A stretch of 64,000 nucleotides of DNA. Origin: Tumebacillus permanentifrigoris (GTDB taxonomy: Bacteria > Bacillota > Bacilli > Tumebacillales > Tumebacillaceae). This document shows positions 55,201 through 61,200 of this stretch, in pieces (position 1 is the first letter of the stretch; the number at the start of each line of letters is the position of its first letter). The stretch lies in assembly GCF_003148565.1 (NCBI RefSeq), contig NZ_QGGL01000003.1, forward strand, positions 186,001 through 250,000, in the 5' to 3' direction. Under the pieces are notes generated by a model. It did not search any database and was not told where the DNA came from. It was given only the letters and a program-made list of their open reading frames with translations. A program made the position numbers and the translations under genes.

Positions 55201-58200
55201 GACGATCGAATCATCAAAACAATGGGTCGTGCGCTGAATCATGCAATCCTCAGGAACCGCGGCAAAGACAGACTGATGCCACAACAGTCGGTTGACGATG
55301 GCAGCGTGTCGGATCACAACGCCCTTCGGCTTCCCGGTTGATCCTGATGTGTAAATCACATACGCAAGGTCGCTCGCTTCATTGATGGCATCAGGCGTTT
55401 CGACGCTATACGCCTGCAAGTCGCCCCACGCATAGGTCGCAGTCCTTGCGCCTCCCACATCCTGACTGCTCTCCGTCGCATCCATGTACAGCAGTGTCGA
55501 CAGTTCGAGACCACTTGCAATTCCCTCAACCTGTTCTTGGTAAGATCGCTTGGACAGGAGCACCTGTGCGCCTGAGTTGGTCAGCATGTACTGCACACGC
55601 TGTGTCGGATATTCCGGGTCGATCGGCACATACGCACCGCCCGCTTTTAATATCCCATAGATCCCGACTACCAGTTCGAGACTGCGCTCCATCATGATCC
55701 CAACCAGTTGGTTGCGCTGGACACCTTGGGCACGCAGGAAATTCGCGAGGGAGTTCGACCGCTCATGCAGCTCCCCATACGTGATCGACTGACCTTCACA
55801 GATCAGCGCAATTCGCTCCGGATGCTCCTCTGCCTGTTGGATGAACGCGTCCTGCAACAATTGATCCAGATCAAATTCCACAGCGGTATCGTTCATCGCC
55901 GCGTAGACAGCACGATCTCCCTCGGTGATCCATTGCACACCGTCCAGCGGCACACGGAGGTCGCCAGCGAACGCCTCCAACACCTGTATCAACAGTTCGC
56001 CAAAACGCTCCACCGTCGCTTGGTGGTACAGATCTGTGTTGTACTCGAAGTTGAACATCAGCCCAGCGTTTCGCTCCCCTGCATAAAGCGAGAGATCAAA
56101 CTTGCTCGTCTCCGATTGGAAATCCACACCAAATAATGACTCTGCCCCTTCATCCTGAACGTTCAAACCCTCTAGATAGCCAAACAGCGTCGAAAAGATC
56201 GGAGGACGGCTCAGATCGCGCTCAGGATTGAGTTTCTCCACCAACAGGTCGAACGGATAGTTCTGATGTTGGTACGCAGCCATCGTCTGCTGTTTTACCA
56301 GATGTAGCAAGTCTTGCAAGCTGCGCACGTCATCAGCAAACCGCACGCGGATCGCCAACGTGTTTGCAAAAAAACCGACCAGCGGTTCCAGCACTTCCAT
56401 CGTCCGCCCAGCAACCGGCATCCCGACGATGATGTCCTCCTCCTGGGACAGATGACGCAGCAGTGCCACATACGCCGCGAACAACAGCATGTTCATCGAC
56501 ACTTCTTCGCGCTTGGCCACCTGTTGCAAGCCTTCATATAGAGAATCCGCCACCGCTACATGTAGCGATGCGCCGTTGAACGTCTGGGTTTTCGGACGCT
56601 CCCGATCGATCGGCAATTCCAAGCTCGGCAATGGCTTGGCCAAGGCCTGCAACCAATACGCCTCGTCGGTCGGATCATAACCGCCTGCTTCCTCTTGCCA
56701 GTGTGCATAATCGACATACTGAATCGGCAATGGCAAAAGCGCCGCGTCTCGACGCTCCTGATGGGCTCGATACAACTCCAACAGTTCGCGCAAGATCACG
56801 TTGTAGCTCCAACCGTCCGTGATGATGTGATGCATGTTCAGGTAGACATAGGTCTGCTCGTCACTCAATTGATACGCAAGCACGCGCCACAGCGGACCCT
56901 TGGTCAGATCGAACGGAATTTTCGTGCAAGCTTGCGTCCGCTCCTCGATATACGCCCGCTGCTGCGTCTCACCCCGATCAACCAAATCCTCATACTCGAA
57001 CTCCACATCACTTCGATCCAACACTTGCTGACGCGGCTCACCTTCCACTTCGAGGAAGACGGTGCGCAAGATCGCATGCCGTTGCGCCAACGCTTCCAGT
57101 GCCGCAGCCATCGCGCTCTGATCCAGTTTTTCATGAAGCATCAGGCTCAGCGGTACATGGTACACCGTCGCACCGGGATCAAACTTGTAGAAGAACCACA
57201 AGCGTTTTTGGGCATGTGACAACGCATAGTGCTCCTGCGCCGCCGTGCGCGGAATCTGCACCGCCTCGACCTCAGGTTCAACCCCAAGCCGCTGTGCTAC
57301 AATCTCCGCCAACTTCTCCACCGTAGGAGCGGCGAACAGATCTTGCAACTCGATCTGCAGCCCCAGTTGTTTACGAATTCGATTGACGACTTGCATCGCC
57401 AACAGCGAATGTCCACCCAGTTCGAAGAAATGATCGTGGATATGGATCTGTTTACTGCCCAGCAGTTCTGACCAGATGTTGGCGATCACCGCTTCTTGTG
57501 GTGTGCGTGGTGCTACGAACGTCTCGCTGGTCTCTGCCAGCAGCGCGTCAGGTTCTGGCAACAACCGACGATCCACTTTGCCGGTCGGACTCAACGGGAA
57601 TGCGTCCAGAAGGACATAACTTGCCGGCACCATAAAAGCGGGCAAGAGCTGATTCAAGAACAATCGCAAATCGCTCGACGTCGGGTGGCACTCCAAAGCA
57701 GGTACGGCATACGCGATCAATCGCTTGTCACCCGTTCGATCCGCTCTGGCAACCACCACGACCTGTTCCAACTCCGGGTGTTGTCCAAGCGCCGCCTCAA
57801 TTTCACCTAGCTCGATGCGGAATCCGCGAATTTTGACTTGATCATCTGTACGTCCCAGAAACTCTAAATTGCCATCTGGCAGATAACGAACCAGATCCCC
57901 GGTTTTGTATAGCAATCCACCCGTTTGGGCGCTGAATGGATCTGGTAGGAACCGCTCTGCTGTCAAAGCAGGTTGATTGAGATAGCCCCGCGCTACCCCA
58001 TCGCCTCCGATGTACAACTCACCGGCCACCCCGATCGGCACGGGTTGAAGATGAGCGTCGAGCACATAGACCTTCGTGTTGGCAATCGGTCGCCCAATCG
58101 GAACGGTCGATTCCAACTGTTGCAGCGACGCAATCGGATAGTACGTGCTGAAGGTTGTGCCCTCTGTTGGGCCATACACGTTGAACAACTGGCAATCGGG

Positions 58201-61200
58201 CAAGCGGAGCAACGCTTCTCTGGCATGAGGAAGCGACATCACCTCGCCACCTGTCAGCAAGGTTTTCAGATGCACCATACACTCCAAATTCGTCTCGACC
58301 AACTGGTTAAACAGCGAGGTGGTCAAAAACAACGTCGTGACTTTGTGTTGGAGCAAAACTTCGCCCAATTCCTCAAATGTGAGTTTGTGTGGGGGCGGGA
58401 GGATCAAACGCCCACCATTTAACAAACTGCCCCAGATCTCGAACGTGGCTGCATCAAATGAGATCGTCGCGTATTGCAGGAACACTAGATCTGCCGAGAA
58501 CTGCACATAATCGCTCTCTTTTACCAAGCGCACCACGCCACGATGTGGGATGCAGACCCCTTTTGGCCTCCCGGTCGAACCGGAGGTGTAGTTCACATAG
58601 GCCAGATGATCGGGTGTGACCGTGTGTACCGGATTTTCGCTGCTTTCGTGGGCAAATGAGATACCGTCCCGGTCCACACAGATTGTCTCCACCGCAGAAG
58701 TAGGCAGTTGTTGCACGACCTGTTCCTGTGTCAACAGCAACGCAACGTCTGTATCTTCCAACATAAACAGCAAGCGTTCCGCAGGATAGGAGGGGTCCAA
58801 CGGCACATACGCGCCACCAGCCTTCAAGATCCCGAGCATCGCGATGATCATTTCCACAGAACGTTCCAAGCACAACCCGACGAGCACATCTGCTCCTACG
58901 CCGCGTGAACGCAGGTGGTGCGCCAACCGATTGGCGCGCTCGTTCAATTCACGATACGTGAGAGACTGTGCCAGGAACTCCAACGCAACTGCATCGGGAG
59001 TCGCTGCTGCTTGGGCTTCGAACAGGTCCGGGACCGTACGTTGCTTAGGATAGTCGGTCTCCGTCTGGTTCAACTCCACGACCAACTGGTGCCACTCCCC
59101 CTCGCTGACGAGCGGCAATTCGTGGATCGGTACCTCCGGGTCGGCTACGATGCCTTCAAGCAACGTCTGAAAATGTCGAACCAAGCGGGAGATCGTAGTC
59201 GCATCGAACAACTCCGTGTTGTATTCCAAGCGGCCAACCAGACTCTCCGCCTCTTCGGAGAGCGGCAGGTACAGATCAAATTTCGATGTCCCGTTGTGTA
59301 CGTCCATCGCTTCGATGCGCAAACCTGACAGGACAAATTCCGCAGGCGGAACCAGTTGGAACATCACTTGAAACAGCGGAGAATGACTCAAGTCGCGCTC
59401 AGGCTGCACTTCTTCGACCAGTTTTTCAAACGGAAGATCCTGATGAGCGTAAGCGTCGAGCGCTACGGTTCGCACGCGTTTCAAGACCTCTTGGAACGCA
59501 GGCTCCCCAGAAAAATCGGTGCGCAGCACCAAAGTGTTGACGAAAAATCCGATCAGCCCCTCAATCTCCTGCCGATTTCGGTTGGCAATCGGTGAGCCGA
59601 CCACGATGTCAAGTTGTCCTGAGTAGCGGTACAGCAGCGTCTGGAAGGCGGTCAACAAGGTCATAAACAGCGTGACCCCTTCACGCTGACTCAACGCTTT
59701 CAAATCGTCCGTCAAGCGCTTGGACAGCACAAACTTATGCACCGCGCCACGGAATCCGGGAACCGCAGGACGCGGACGATCGGTTGGCAACTGCAAGACC
59801 GGAAGCGGGCCGCCCAACTGTTGCTTCCAATAAGACAACTGCGTCTCCAGCACCTCACCTGCTAACCACTCCCGTTGCCACTCAGAAAAATCAGCATATT
59901 GAATCGGCAGTTCGTCAAGCGACGATGCATCGCTTGCGTACAGGGTCGCAAGTTCGCTCGCAAACACCCCCATCGACCATCCATCCGAGACGATGTGATG
60001 CATGTTGAAGATCAACACATGCTCCTGCTGACCCAGATGTACCACCTGAACGCGGAACAGTGCTTCCTGTGTCAGATCGAACACATGCCCAGCCTCTGCT
60101 TGCACCAACTGCAACACCTGACCCATGCGCTCCTGCTCGCCCACAGTCGTCAGGTCGTGTACCGTGAAGGGCAAGTTCGCAAGCTCAGCGATCACTTGGA
60201 CAGGCTGTCCCTCCACATCCCTAAACGTGGTGCGCAACGCTTCATGTCGAGCTACGATCGTGCGCAGACTCTGTTCCAATCTCGCGACATGCAGCGTCCC
60301 TTGGACATGTAGTGCGACCGGAATATTATAGGAAGGGACGCCTGGCCAGAACTGCTCTAAGAACCACAGGCGTTGCTGGGCAAACGAGAGCGGCACGTGT
60401 TGCCCGCGCGCGACAGGGACAATCGGGGGGATCTCCTGAAACACGTCCTGCAGTCGAGCGGTCTCGATGCGCTTGGCCAAGGAACTGACCGTCGAGGCTT
60501 CGAACAGATCGTGCAGTCGAAACTCCATGTGAAACGCCTCACGAATGCGGGAGATGACTTGAGTAGCGAGTAGCGAATGTCCGCCCAATTCGAAAAAGTG
60601 GTCATGGATGCCCACTTTTTCAATCCCGAGCACCTGTGCAAAAATCCCCGCCACCAATTCTTCGATCGGTGTGCGTGGTGCGATATACTCCGCCTCTTGC
60701 TCAAAACGAATCTGGTTCGGGCTAGGCAAGGCTCGTCGATCGACCTTGCCATTGTGCGTCAACGGAATCGCAGGCAGCAGCACAAACGCACTCGGCATCA
60801 TGTAATCGGGCAGCACGTTTTTTATATAGGTTCGCAAATTCGGTACCAACACACGCGCAAAGTTTGCTTGCAACGGATTGTTGGCATAGGTATGCCAAGG
60901 GCGTAGCGGAGCCAGCCGCTCAACGAACACAGGCAAGCGCCGTTGCGAAGGTTCCGCGCATCGTTGGAACACCACATCGTAACAGCCGGTCGCATCCCCT
61001 TGCGCCCAACTGACATCGACCGCATACCCCAACGACTCCCCTAGCACCCAAAACTCCTCGGGATTCACGCCCGCGTCTGGTGGGAGCGCTTGCAGCACGT
61101 CCAGCAGTTCGCCAACGCGTTGCGGCCGATCCGGGCTTTCCAAACAGGCAAGAGCTGTCACTTCTGGCAGGACGCGTGCATTTGTCACGCGGCGGATCTT

